Below are positions 55,512 through 64,000 of a stretch of 64,000 nucleotides of DNA, one piece after another. Source of the DNA: Anthonomus grandis grandis. Lineage: Eukaryota; Arthropoda; Insecta; Coleoptera; Curculionidae. The stretch spans positions 806,001-870,000 of the forward strand of contig NC_065556.1 of NCBI RefSeq assembly GCF_022605725.1. Direction: 5' to 3'. The notes beneath the pieces are model-generated. The model was given only the letters and a program-made list of their open reading frames with translations. It ran no database searches and was not told the DNA's origin. Positions within the stretch are counted from its first letter, which is position 1, and each line of letters opens with the position of its first letter. Position numbers and translations under genes: made by a program.

Positions 55512-56919
55512 CTGAAATATATAGACCACCATCAACAAATACTGATATTTTTTTACAGAACTAGATTACTATCTAGAAAGTTGAAATTGTTTCGGGTATA
55601 GTCATATTATAGCGTGGTATATAAATATAAATATAAAAAAATTAAATGATGTTCAGTGTAATAACTATCTAAATATTCTGTCTAAATATAGCTTTTTATA
55701 TCTAATAAATAAAAATACCAGAGTTTTTGATAGTTCTGCCACCTGTATCGACGACTTCTTTATAAAAACATTAAAAGACATTTTTGATAGTCATTCTAGT
55801 GTTATAAACACGCATATTGCAGGTCATTATACAATAGTATTACAACTTATTTTTACAACTTCAATTCCTAAGGCTAACTATTCATCACCAAATAATGTAA
55901 AAACTTATATAAAATTTAGATTATAATAAACTTAATGACTTATTTAGGTAATATGAATTTGACCTCTATGTATGAAATAACTAATGTACAAGAATGTATT
56001 TTTTTTTAACAATAAAATATTTTATTGTTTTTTTTTTAATTATTATGGACAGCACAAACGAAATGCTTTAAAAAAAAGGATATACCCAGAAATATCTGAT
56101 GATGGATTACCCCATGACGTATAAGGTCGGTTCAACAACAACAACAAAAGAGTCATTGTATAAGAAATTTAAATCGAATCTCGATAGGTATAAAGCTAAA
56201 TACAATCAATACAAAAATTATTGTAATAATATGATAAAAGAAAGCAGAACAAGATTATACAGGGTGTCCCATTAGTGCGATAACGGACGATAACTCCTTA
56301 TACAGTGATACAAAAAAAAATTTTATACAAAGTTACTTTACTGTCTAAGGTGCATAACATAAAAATATTTTTGGATATACAGGGTGATTCATAAATGTGA
56401 TATGATACACAACTTTTTTAATTTAAATGGAACACTCTATATTTTATTGCATTTTTGAATTGCTTTAAAAATTCTACATACCTTTTATCAAGCATCGTCT
56501 ATACCAAAACTTACCCGTTTGTGAGATATTTAATATTTTATCAAAAAATCGACGTTTGCACGTCTCCACAAAAACAAAAATAATTCACTCATTTAGGATC
56601 CTACAAGCCAAATCTTTTGTAGGTTGTTAGTGCATAGTTACACTTACTTTATGGTCCTATGAGATTTTGATAATATTCTATAGGGTGTTCGCAATACTCT
56701 ATCCAAAACCAAAAAATGTAAACAACCATATCTTATTTTTTTCAAATGGAATGACCCATATTCTTTTATCTTAAAATGTTCACAATGTGATAAGCTTTCT
56801 TTTTTGTTAAGCATGTCCTATACCTATCTCTAATAGTTATCGAGTTTTTTACACTTTTTCCTAATTTCGTCTTTAAAATCCACAATAGTCGCGTTTTAAT
56901 TTAAAAGAAGTTTGCTTAG

Positions 56920-57235
56920 TTGGCCATGGAAATAACAATTGCACAAAAATCAAGCAATTACTTTGACAGAAGATTTAGTGTTGTCAGTTTATCGCTAAAG
57001 CGAAACATTTTTGCATTAAAAATGAAATTTTCGAAAGAGGATATGTTGAAAATGATTTACTGTTTCAACTGTTTGGATGCAATTGAGGTAACTTTACTGT
57101 TTATTGGCAAGCACAGTTAGATAATTCAAAAACCCACTTAATCACAATCACATGTTTTTATGTAGGTACCTACAGATTATGCAAGAATTTTCTGATAAAG
57201 ATTTTGCTAAACGTTTAAAGACAATTTATTAAACC
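56920..57235 (+). pseudogene. Inverted, internally deleted second copy of the transposase start
   Basis: In the left arm a plus-strand frame, MAMEITIAQKSSNYFDRRFS to FSKEDMLKMIYCFNCL, matches the start of the minus-strand transposase. After about 57180 the words QEFSDKDFAKRLK match QELSDQDFANCRN of the main copy, with the sequence between them gone. So the left side is a shortened inverted copy of the same gene rather than a plain repeat. Confidence 0.7.
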
Positions 57236-57481
57236 TTAAACTTTAAAAATAGTAAACGGAACGGATTGAAAAGCATTTTTAAATGTGGCATTTTATTAAA
57301 TTACAACAAATTTAATGATACCAAAATGTACAAAAAATAAATTTTGTTTAAAATTTACCAAATAATAAAATCTTAAAACTAATCGAAAAATCAACAAAAA
57401 AATATTCCTTAAATAAAAAAAATTTAAATTGTGAACAATAACAACAACAAATGACTAAACCAAAAAGGTATGTATAATAAA

Positions 57482-58412
57482 CTATAAATAATGTTCTACA
57501 TGTCCACCCTGGTGTTGATCACACAAGCGAATTCGTTTAACAAAAGAACTGCTTACTTTTTGTAACATTTCTCTAGTTACTTCTTAAAAAACATTCCGAA
57601 TTCTTTGCTTCATGTCGTTTTTGGTGGTAACAGGCCTTTGAACCCGATTTTTCACAAACCCCCATAAGAAAAAATCGAGTTTTGTGAGGTCAGGAGATCT
57701 GGCCAGCCAAGCAACTGGTCCCCTCAAGACGGCTAAAATGAGGAGGCGCTCCATCTAATTGTAGCCACATTCGTCTTACTGTTTGTAACGGTAAATCATC
57801 CAGCTCTTCTTCGAATTCATTCTGCAAAAAATGTAGAAAGTTCTGACCGTTCACTGCCCCATCAAAGAAATATGATCCAAGAAGCTTTGTCCCAATGATA
57901 CTAGCCCATACATTAAGTGACCATCTATGTTGATGATCCAGTGGTATCACATGCCTTGGATTTACATCGTTGTAATAATGGAAGTTGTGTCGGTTTACAA
58001 ATTCACTTTTATGAAATGTCGCTTCATCAGTGAACAATACAAAATCAAAAAAGTCCTGTTGGATTTGATGCAAAGCCCAGCGGAAAAGGTTTCGGCAATT
58101 AGCAAAATCTTGATCGCTTAATTCTTGTACAAGCTGTACGTGATATGGATGAAATTTATGTATCCGGATGATTCTATTAACAGTGGATTTTTTTATGTCC
58201 AACTGCCTACAAGAGACATGCGGATTTTCTACTAGGGCTTGCATAACAAGCATTTCATTTTGTGGATTTGCCCCTGTTTTTTGTCTTTGTGACATTTCAT
58301 AATGTGACATTTCATAATTTAAATTTCCAGTTATAATAATATAAACTCTGCTTGCCAGTAAACAATTTTTCTCACTTGCACCCAAACAGTAAATCATTTT
58401 CGCCATATCCTC
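57482..58412 (-). pseudogene. Mariner transposase of the long-armed element
   Basis: The main frame (58406-57690) reads MAKMIYCLGASEKNCLLASR, IKKSTVNRIIRIHKFHPYHV (helix-turn-helix part), VLFTDEATFHKSEFVNRHNF (first Asp), SLNVWASIIGTKLLGSYFF, and MWLQLDGAPPHFSRL (second Asp). A deletion and frameshift near 57725 remove the RRWIGR segment. The third region, about 57700-57660, follows in another frame (ARSPDLTKLDFFLWG), and the end GGHVEHYL is at 57482. The part between the start and the helix-turn-helix is shorter than in the relatives. It is inactive through the frameshift. Confidence 0.85.
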
Positions 58413-59559
58413 TTTCGAAAACTGACAACACTAAATCTTCTGTGAAAGTAATTGCTTGATTTTTGTGCAATTGTTATTTTCATGGCCAACTAAGCAAACT
58501 TCTTTTAAATTAAAACGTGACTATTGTGGATTTTAAGGACGAAATTAGGAAAAAGTGTAAAACTCGATAACTATTACATATAAGTATAGGACATGCTTAA
58601 CAAAAAAGAAAGCTTATCACATTGTGAACATTTTAAGATAAAAGAATATGGGTCATTCCATTTGAAAAAAATAAGATATGGTTGTTTACATTTTTTGGTT
58701 TTGGATAGAGTATTGCGAACACCCTGTAGAATATTATCAAATTCTCATAGGACCATAAAATAAGTGTAAGTATGCTCTAACAACCTACAAAAGATTTGGC
58801 TTGTAGGATCCTAAATGAGTGAATTATTTTTGTTTTTGTGGAGACGTGCAAACGTCGATTTTTTGATAAAATATTAAATATCTCACAAACGGGTAAGTTT
58901 TGGTATAGACGATGCTTGATAAAAGGTATGCAGAATTTTTAAAGCAATCCAAAAATGCAGTAAAATATAGGGTGTTCCATTTAAATTTAAAAAGTTGTGT
59001 ATCATATCACCTTTATGGATCACCCTATATATCCAAAAATATTTTTATGTTATGCACCTTAGACAGTAAAGTAACTTTGTATAAAATAATTTTTTTTTGT
59101 ATCACTGTATAAGGAGCTATCGTCCGTTATCGCACTAATGGGACACCCTGTATAAATAAAAAAATCGAAAATAGTCAGTCCCATACCAAATCTATCTGGA
59201 ATGCCATAAATACTCTAAGAAATAATTTAAAAAAGGTGTGTTAATTCTAAAGATAAAGAATGATAGAAACCAAATAACCTCATATCCAAAAGAAATATCG
59301 AATGTATTTAATAATTAGTTTGTTGCCGTTGGACAAGTTTAGTAGAGAAAATACCCTTAGTTTACCAAGCAATAAAAAACTAAAAAAACATGGCTAATTC
59401 ATTCTTTCTTGAGGAAACAAATAAGACAAAAATTTAAAAAGAAACAACTCTATTAAAAGCAAATAAAGCGCCTGGGTTTGACCAAATAAAAGCTGAGACT
59501 CCTAAAGAAATAAAAATGTTAATAGTGTTATTCTAGGTAGAAACTCATTGGGATTGGTT

Positions 59560-59812
59560 AAAAGTAGGATCAAAAAATTTATTATCATGTTTATTATTAT
59601 GTTGCAAATAGTATTGCAATCGCAATAGATATAGTTTAGGTTGTTTGTTTTGTTTAGCCTCATCCTAAGTCCTCGCACAGTGTAGAGGGCTTGAGGGCTT
59701 GGGGCATTATGTATTTATTGCCGAACCAATGTTTAATTAATTTACTTGTATTTTTTTTATTATATTGTATTTGAAAATAAACGTTATTATTATTATTATA
59801 TATTTATTTAAT
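59560..59812 (+). repeat. LINE 3' tail with TTA repeats
   Basis: Ends aataaacgttattattatta, the same tail as the LINE at 34325 on the other strand. No coding sequence is left. Confidence 0.55.
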
Positions 59813-59934
59813 ACACATTCAGGTTGTATACAGTACACGATTACCAAAAGAGCATCTATTCTGCATATATAATAAACCTATGATAGGTTTACTAAAAAAA
59901 GATACTAAAAATGAAATGAAAGATACTATAATAT

Positions 59935-60215
59935 TGTAACGAAATTCGGGAACACACTTTTATTGTCAACGTCAAAAACACTAACCTAACTCGCCTTGAC
60001 TGTCGTTTAATTGTTTCCAAGGTAAAAACTGACTAAACAATTAAAGCTGAATGATTTGTCACGAAGCCCGTCCTTTTTAAAACCCGATGGAACAGTTTCG
60101 AAATATTTAATCTTCATTGTTTTTGCCCAAAGAGACCAATAATTTTAGGAGAATACTGACAGTCAAAGCAAGCAAGTATACAAATTCTAGAAAATTAGAA
60201 CTACAGGGATTTACA
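59935..60215 (+). repeat. Solo LTR candidate
   Basis: 281 bp starting TGTAACGAAATTCGG and ending GGGATTTACA. The seven bases ataatat stand on both sides (59928-59934, 60216-60222). No coding sequence lies near it, which suits recombination between two LTRs. The AT-rich duplication is longer than the usual 4-6 bases, so part may be chance. Orientation is not determined by sequence alone. Confidence 0.5.
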
Positions 60216-60222
60216 ATAATAT

Positions 60223-60896
60223 AACCTAAATAACCTAAATTGGGGCCAAAATGGGGCTCTCAAACAAGATGAACTACTTAAAAACTAAACACTATAGATG
60301 AAAATAATAAACCAAACGTAAGTAGAACCCTAAAGAAACCCTACGAATCAACTTTAACTACAGAATACTAATAAAATTGTACAAAAACTAGCAGAATAAT
60401 TAACGTATTTACATTTTCATAATAATATATTGATTAGAAGGTAATATAGAAAAGTAGGATACAATATGAGATTGGAGTTAAATAAGCAAAGATAAGATTA
60501 TTTTTAATTTTTTATTTTTTTAAAAAGTAGTTCTTTAGTTGGCATTTATAAGTACATACCTATTGGCGTATTAAAAATATCCGATTTCAGAAAATTGTTA
60601 TGATAATTAAATATATTTTAAAATCTACAATTTCAAGAGTTTCGTCCCATGTTGGTTCGATGGAAATCAGCTACAAACAAGTCTCTGGCCCTTGCATTTT
60701 ATCTTGATATCCATATATTAATATCAGATAGGAGAGAATGTGTTTTATATAATACGTAAAGAGATCAATGACATTCCTTTTATTTTTAAGAGTTAAAATT
60801 TAAATTTAGATCGTATTGTGGAATAAGTATGGTTATCTCTTGGTGTATTTGTTTTAAATCAGGTAATTTAGTTGTACCTATTTGTACCCGCTCTAG
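60223..60896. other. AT-rich stretch, no gene seen
   Basis: No motif recognised. It ends at the target duplication of the SINE. Confidence 0.4.
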
Positions 60897-60979
60897 GCGC
60901 ACAATATCTTTTTTTTTCATTTATTGACCTTGTGCTGAGCACATTTAGTCACGAAAAGCCTCTATAATTAGAATTAGAA

Positions 60980-63230
60980 TAATTAGAATAACCAGAATCC
61001 CCGATCGAGACGGCGAGTTCGCGAGTCTCCTAGATCTGGTCTTGGCTTCAGACCCTGACTCGTACACTGTATCTGTACATGCCCCCCTAGACCGGACCAC
61101 AAATTGATAATAGTCTGTCTCTTGCCAGTTGGAGGTTAAAACGCAGGATCCTCCGATGCCGCGGAAGGTATGGAGCTATAAATCAGCAGAGTGGAACCAT
61201 CTTCGGGAATTTAATCGCTCATTCCCTTGGAAAGAAGTCTGTTTTAGAACCAATAACATCTCAGAATGTGCAAACCAAATTACAGAGACGATCTTGGCAG
61301 GAATGGAAGCTTATATCCCTTTTTCTACTAAATGCGGATCAAACAACAAGCAATGGTTCAACCTGAATTGCAAAAAGGCAGTAAACACTAAAAACGCAGC
61401 ATATCGCAAATGGCGTCAAGAACCTTCCATCGAAAATCGGAGGAACTTTTTAGCCTCCAGAAATAGCTGCAAGCGAATTATTGATGAATGCAAAGAGAGT
61501 CACAACAACAGGATCAAAAACAAACTACTAAACTGCCCAAATGGAACAAGATCTTTTTGGTCGGTATCGAAAGCCGTTAGTCAAGGATTTGCTAAGTCGG
61601 CCTTGCCACCCCTAACAGCAGATGATGATTCTATCGCGGTAACAGCAAGGGAAAAAGCCAACTTACTGGGTAAACTCTTCGCGTCCAATTCTACTCTGCA
61701 CTCGCAAGGCAAAACACCGCCATATTTGCCAAGGGTGCATTCATTGATGGGAGAAATTTCGTTTCCCCAACGAATTATAAATAAAATTCTTAAAAGCGTA
61801 GACACCAACAAAGCTTCTGGACCCGATGGAATTCCAGCCATAATACTAAAACGTTGTGCAGACGAATTGACTCCTCCCTTATGTAGACTGTTCACGGCAT
61901 CGTATAAGCAGGGCCAATTTCCAACAAGCTGGAAAACTGCTCGAGTGGAAGCTGTACCCAAAAAGGGTAAGAAGACGATGCGCTCCAATTACCGCCCGAT
62001 TGCACTAGTTCCAGTAATATCGAAGATTATGGAGAAAGCAGTCAACCAACAACTGTTAAGATATCTGGAATCATATGGACTAATCAGCCATCATCAATAC
62101 GGCTTCCGAAAGCTTAGATCCACCGGCGATCTTCTGGCCTACGTCACACACTTGTGGACGGAGATGCCATGGAGATGGCCTTCAGTCGCTCTTGACATTT
62201 TCAAGGCATTTGACAGAGTGTGGCATGAGGGACTACTAACCAAGCTCTCCTCAATCGGCACACAAAACTCATTATTAAATTGGATCAAAAGTTTTCTTGA
62301 ACAACAAACAATCCAAGTAGCCGTCGATGGATACCTCTCCGACAAATTTAATATTAACGCTGGAGTTCCTCAAGGATGCATTCTATCCCCCACCCTTTTC
62401 TTGATATATATCAACGATTTGCTAGGAACCACTGTCAATCCAATCTACAGCTTTGCGAATGATAGCACACTTATTTCCACATTTAAGTCCGCCTAACCAA
62501 CGACACCCGCAAGTTCTCAGAATCTTAGGCAGCAACAAGTAGCTTCAACCAACAACGTTATTAGAACAATCTTGGAGTGGGGCGATAACAATTTGGTCAA
62601 TTTTAACGCTAAAAAAACGCAGGCTGCAGTATTTACGATGAAGACTAACCTTGGTGGCCCGGAGCTGGTTATATCAGGGAAAACATTGCCAAAACGAAAA
62701 AACTCTATACACCAGAACAGCTGCTGACTTATTATAAGGCTCAAAAACGCCCTTCCCTCGAGTATTGCTCGCATGTCTGGAGCTCTGCACCCAAGCATAG
62801 TTAAAACCTGCTGGATTCTATACAGAAGAGAGCTATTCGTCTTATCGACAAACCAGAACTGACAAAGAATCTGGATAGTCTGGAGCACAGGAGAAAGGTG
62901 GCTGATCTCTGTTTATTCTACCGTTATTATCACGGTAAGTGCTCCTCTGAGCTGGCAGGCCTGATTTCACCCAGGGCTGTTCCGGCAAGAAGGACGCGTC
63001 TAGCAGTTGCGGCTCATCAACATCGAGTCCACCTGCCTACTCCAAGGACATCGCTGTATCGGGACTCATTCATCTGGAGAACATCTTCTTTGTGGAACGG
63101 GCTTCCACCTCACATATTTCCCGACGCATACAACCTACAGCGATTCAAGATAAATGCCCACAAATATCTTCGCGCCAGCACCACTCCTAGAGTGACATAG
63201 GACTTTCCTCTTGTGCTTGTGTTTACCATA
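60980..63230 (+). mobile_element. LINE (APE type), 5'-truncated, inside the SINE
   Basis: It begins in the endonuclease end (IPDRDGEFASLLDLVLASDP near 60998) and goes through RT to a C-terminal domain ending at 63200. The 3' end is near 63230 (ccataagaaaaataataa). Exact ends and target duplication were not settled. Confidence 0.7.
61129..63200 (+). pseudogene. LINE ORF2, reverse transcriptase with mutated active site
   Basis: The long frame 61129-62496 reads the endonuclease-RT linker (EWNHLREFNRSFPWKEV) and RT motifs: NKASGPDGIPAIILKRC, FPTSWKTARVEAVPKKGKK, NYRPIALVPVISKIMEK, LDIFKAFDRVWHEGLL (catalytic Asp), GVPQGCILSPTLFLIYINDL, and SFANDSTLI, where the FADD site has become FAND. A stop after KSA at 62496 is followed in other frames by WGDNNLVNFNAKKTQAAVF and then 62898-63200, a C-terminal piece with VHLPTPRTSLYRDSFIWRT and LWNGLPPHIFP, as in insect I/Jockey-like LINEs. 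The linker Met is not a true start. Confidence 0.85.
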
Positions 63231-63249
63231 AGAAAAATAATAATTTTTT

Positions 63250-63361
63250 AGTATTTAAACTAAATCGGACATCACAAACGACCATGCGAAGTCTGGGACT
63301 CGAACCCAGGGCCACACGACTGCTAGGCAGGTATATACCCACCGCGCTGCCGGGGCCGGCC
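63250..63361 (-). repeat. SINE head with pol III A and B boxes
   Basis: Minus strand: A box-like CCGGCAGCGCGGT (63353-63341) and B box GGTTCGAGTCC (63307-63297), with CTGGG/CCCAG forming the T stem. The acceptor stem does not pair, so this is a tRNA relic and not a tRNA gene. The boxes would drive internal pol III transcription. Confidence 0.7.
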
Positions 63362-63374
63362 GCACAATATCTAC

Positions 63375-64000
63375 ATTTTATTCCAAATTACCGAGGCAAA
63401 AGAAAATTTAGTTAGAACAAAGGCATTATATAAAGAGATAATTGACCTAAGGTTTTTAAAATTCATTGACCCCAGTTTACACAGGTGGTTCTAAACTGCA
63501 GAGGGCACAGGATGTGCATTACTATCCCTAAATTAAAGAGTTAATGGGTTTTAGATGTGAAGAAAATACTTCCATTTTTACGGCAGAAGCATTGGCTATA
63601 TTAAAGGCTTTAGAATATGTAAATAATGCCAATACTCCCTTTGATATTTTAATTCTGTCACACTCTAGATCAGTTATACAAACTCTAGGTAATGGAAATA
63701 ACTTAAACCATCCAATGATTTTCAAAATTAGAGCTGTTCTGGTAAATCTTAGCCTATATAACAAAAGAAATAGTCTTTGTTTAGATAAAAGCTCACTCAG
63801 GATAATCGGGTAATGATTTAGTAGATAAGGAAGTAAAGAAAGTTATTACTTTCAACAACTTTATATCTACAGTACACTACAGGGACTTATTCCCTTTTAT
63901 CTACTTAAAAGCCTTTGAATGTTGGAAAAACACATTTTTTAAATATGTATCAAACACAAAAAATACCTATACTTTAGAATATCCAAACACTTTAGCCATA
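63375..64000 (+). pseudogene. LINE RNase H domain fragment, runs off the window
   Basis: YTGGSKTAEGTGCAL near 63478 is the RNase H start with Gly in place of the catalytic Asp (YTDGSK expected). A frameshift leads to 63544-63813: ENTSIFTAEALAILKALEYV has the Glu and ILSHSRSVIQTL has His in place of the second Asp (SDSRS expected). KAHSGIIGND-like sequence with the last Asp follows near 63800, and the C-terminal part goes on to the right edge (FECWKNTFFKYVSNTKN). This end module is that of R1/I-type LINEs. Its upstream part must lie left of the SINE, but I could not recognise it there. Confidence 0.72.

Larger units (their letters stand above)
56260..59150 (-). mobile_element. Mariner with ~810-860-bp inverted arms that include transposase codons
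   Basis: The ends CAGGGTGTCCCATTAG and CTAATGGGACACCCTG are flanked by TA (56258-56259, 59151-59152). The left arm (56260 to about 57117) matches the right arm (about 58342-59150) in inverted order. An inner motif, CAGGGTGATTC, lies 120 bp inside the left end and a decayed copy (CACCCTA) 123 bp inside the right. The arms run past the transposase start codon region, so both sides carry the first codons. Confidence 0.88.
55116..59530 (+). mobile_element. LINE relic with endonuclease and RT pieces, split by a mariner
   Basis: An endonuclease start (55116-55511) and decayed sequence to 56257 are followed by the mariner at 56260-59150. The decayed frame resumes right after it (KIENSQSHTKSIWNAINTL from about 59165) and reaches the RT word KANKAPGFDQIKAET near 59455-59500, where it stops. 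A LINE 3' tail with aataaacgttattattatta lies at 59560-59812 and may be its end after an internal deletion. Confidence 0.75.
60909..63361 (-). mobile_element. tRNA-derived SINE with a LINE inserted in it
   Basis: The word gcacaatatct flanks the block (about 60898-60908 and 63362-63372). On the minus strand the block starts with a tRNA-like head and ends CAAGGTCAATAAATG plus a run of nine A, a normal SINE layout. The LINE in the middle is on the opposite strand. I infer that the SINE came first and that the LINE entered it. Confidence 0.65.

Noticed and set aside
63297..63361. tRNA gene on the minus strand
   Set aside because: A and B boxes and T stem are present, but the acceptor stem does not pair and the anticodon arm is poor. 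It fits a SINE head better.

Overview
The window is a stretch of insect nuclear DNA, AT-rich and made almost wholly of transposable elements. I see no host gene with a clear cellular role. The evidence for an insect is the set of families present: BEL/Pao, Ty3/Gypsy including an errantivirus-like element with an env gene and a tRNA-Ser type primer site, Penelope with a GIY-YIG domain, several Tc1/mariner elements with long inverted arms, a pogo/Tigger-like element, Harbinger with a MADF/BESS partner gene, piggyBac, several APE-type LINEs and a tRNA-derived SINE. A beetle with a large genome is plausible, but nothing here proves the order.

Layout, left to right. 1-4863: 3' two thirds of a BEL/Pao element with its 3' LTR. 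5157-7472: broken gene of an unnamed arthropod family that looks like a hAT-like (CxxH) transposase. 8215-12217: two Penelope copies in inverted orientation, flanked as one unit by a 13-bp target duplication. 13433-16305: truncated Gypsy element (minus). 16611-22891: mariner element with ~670-bp inverted arms, split by a 5'-truncated LINE (18294-21989), itself split by a foldback element (18994-20556). 23091-33235: pogo/Tigger-like element whose intron holds a Harbinger element (about 24946-32987), which holds an errantivirus-like LTR element (27908-32905). 33315-33603: palindromic MITE-like repeat. 34325-38600: nearly intact two-ORF LINE (minus). 39398-39720: mariner relic. 40422-50723: mariner shell holding a Gypsy element (41322-49282, minus) with a piggyBac (44097-46575) in its reverse transcriptase, then a second LTR fragment head-to-head with it. 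51223-53098: a nearly complete mariner. 55116-59530: broken LINE split by another long-armed mariner (56260-59150). 59935-60215: solo LTR. 60909-63361: SINE with a LINE inside it, flanked by an 11-bp target duplication. 63375-64000: RNase H end of another LINE.

The genes do not form operons or pathways; each works only within its own element. Nearly every protein is broken by a frameshift, stop or lost catalytic residue. The main exceptions are the LINE ORF2 at 34727-37519 (930 codons, intact motifs), the Gypsy gag at 48030-49282 and the Harbinger DDE exon. The nesting gives a relative chronology: pogo before Harbinger before errantivirus; mariner before LINE before foldback; mariner before Gypsy before piggyBac; SINE before its inner LINE.

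The features most worth a second look are the single-event inverted Penelope dimer with a YVED active site and a hammerhead-like fold in its terminal repeat, the doubled mariner end motif at a constant 120-127 bp spacing in three different mariner families, mariner arms that contain the ends of the transposase gene, and the CxxH transposase-like family with candidate terminal repeats.
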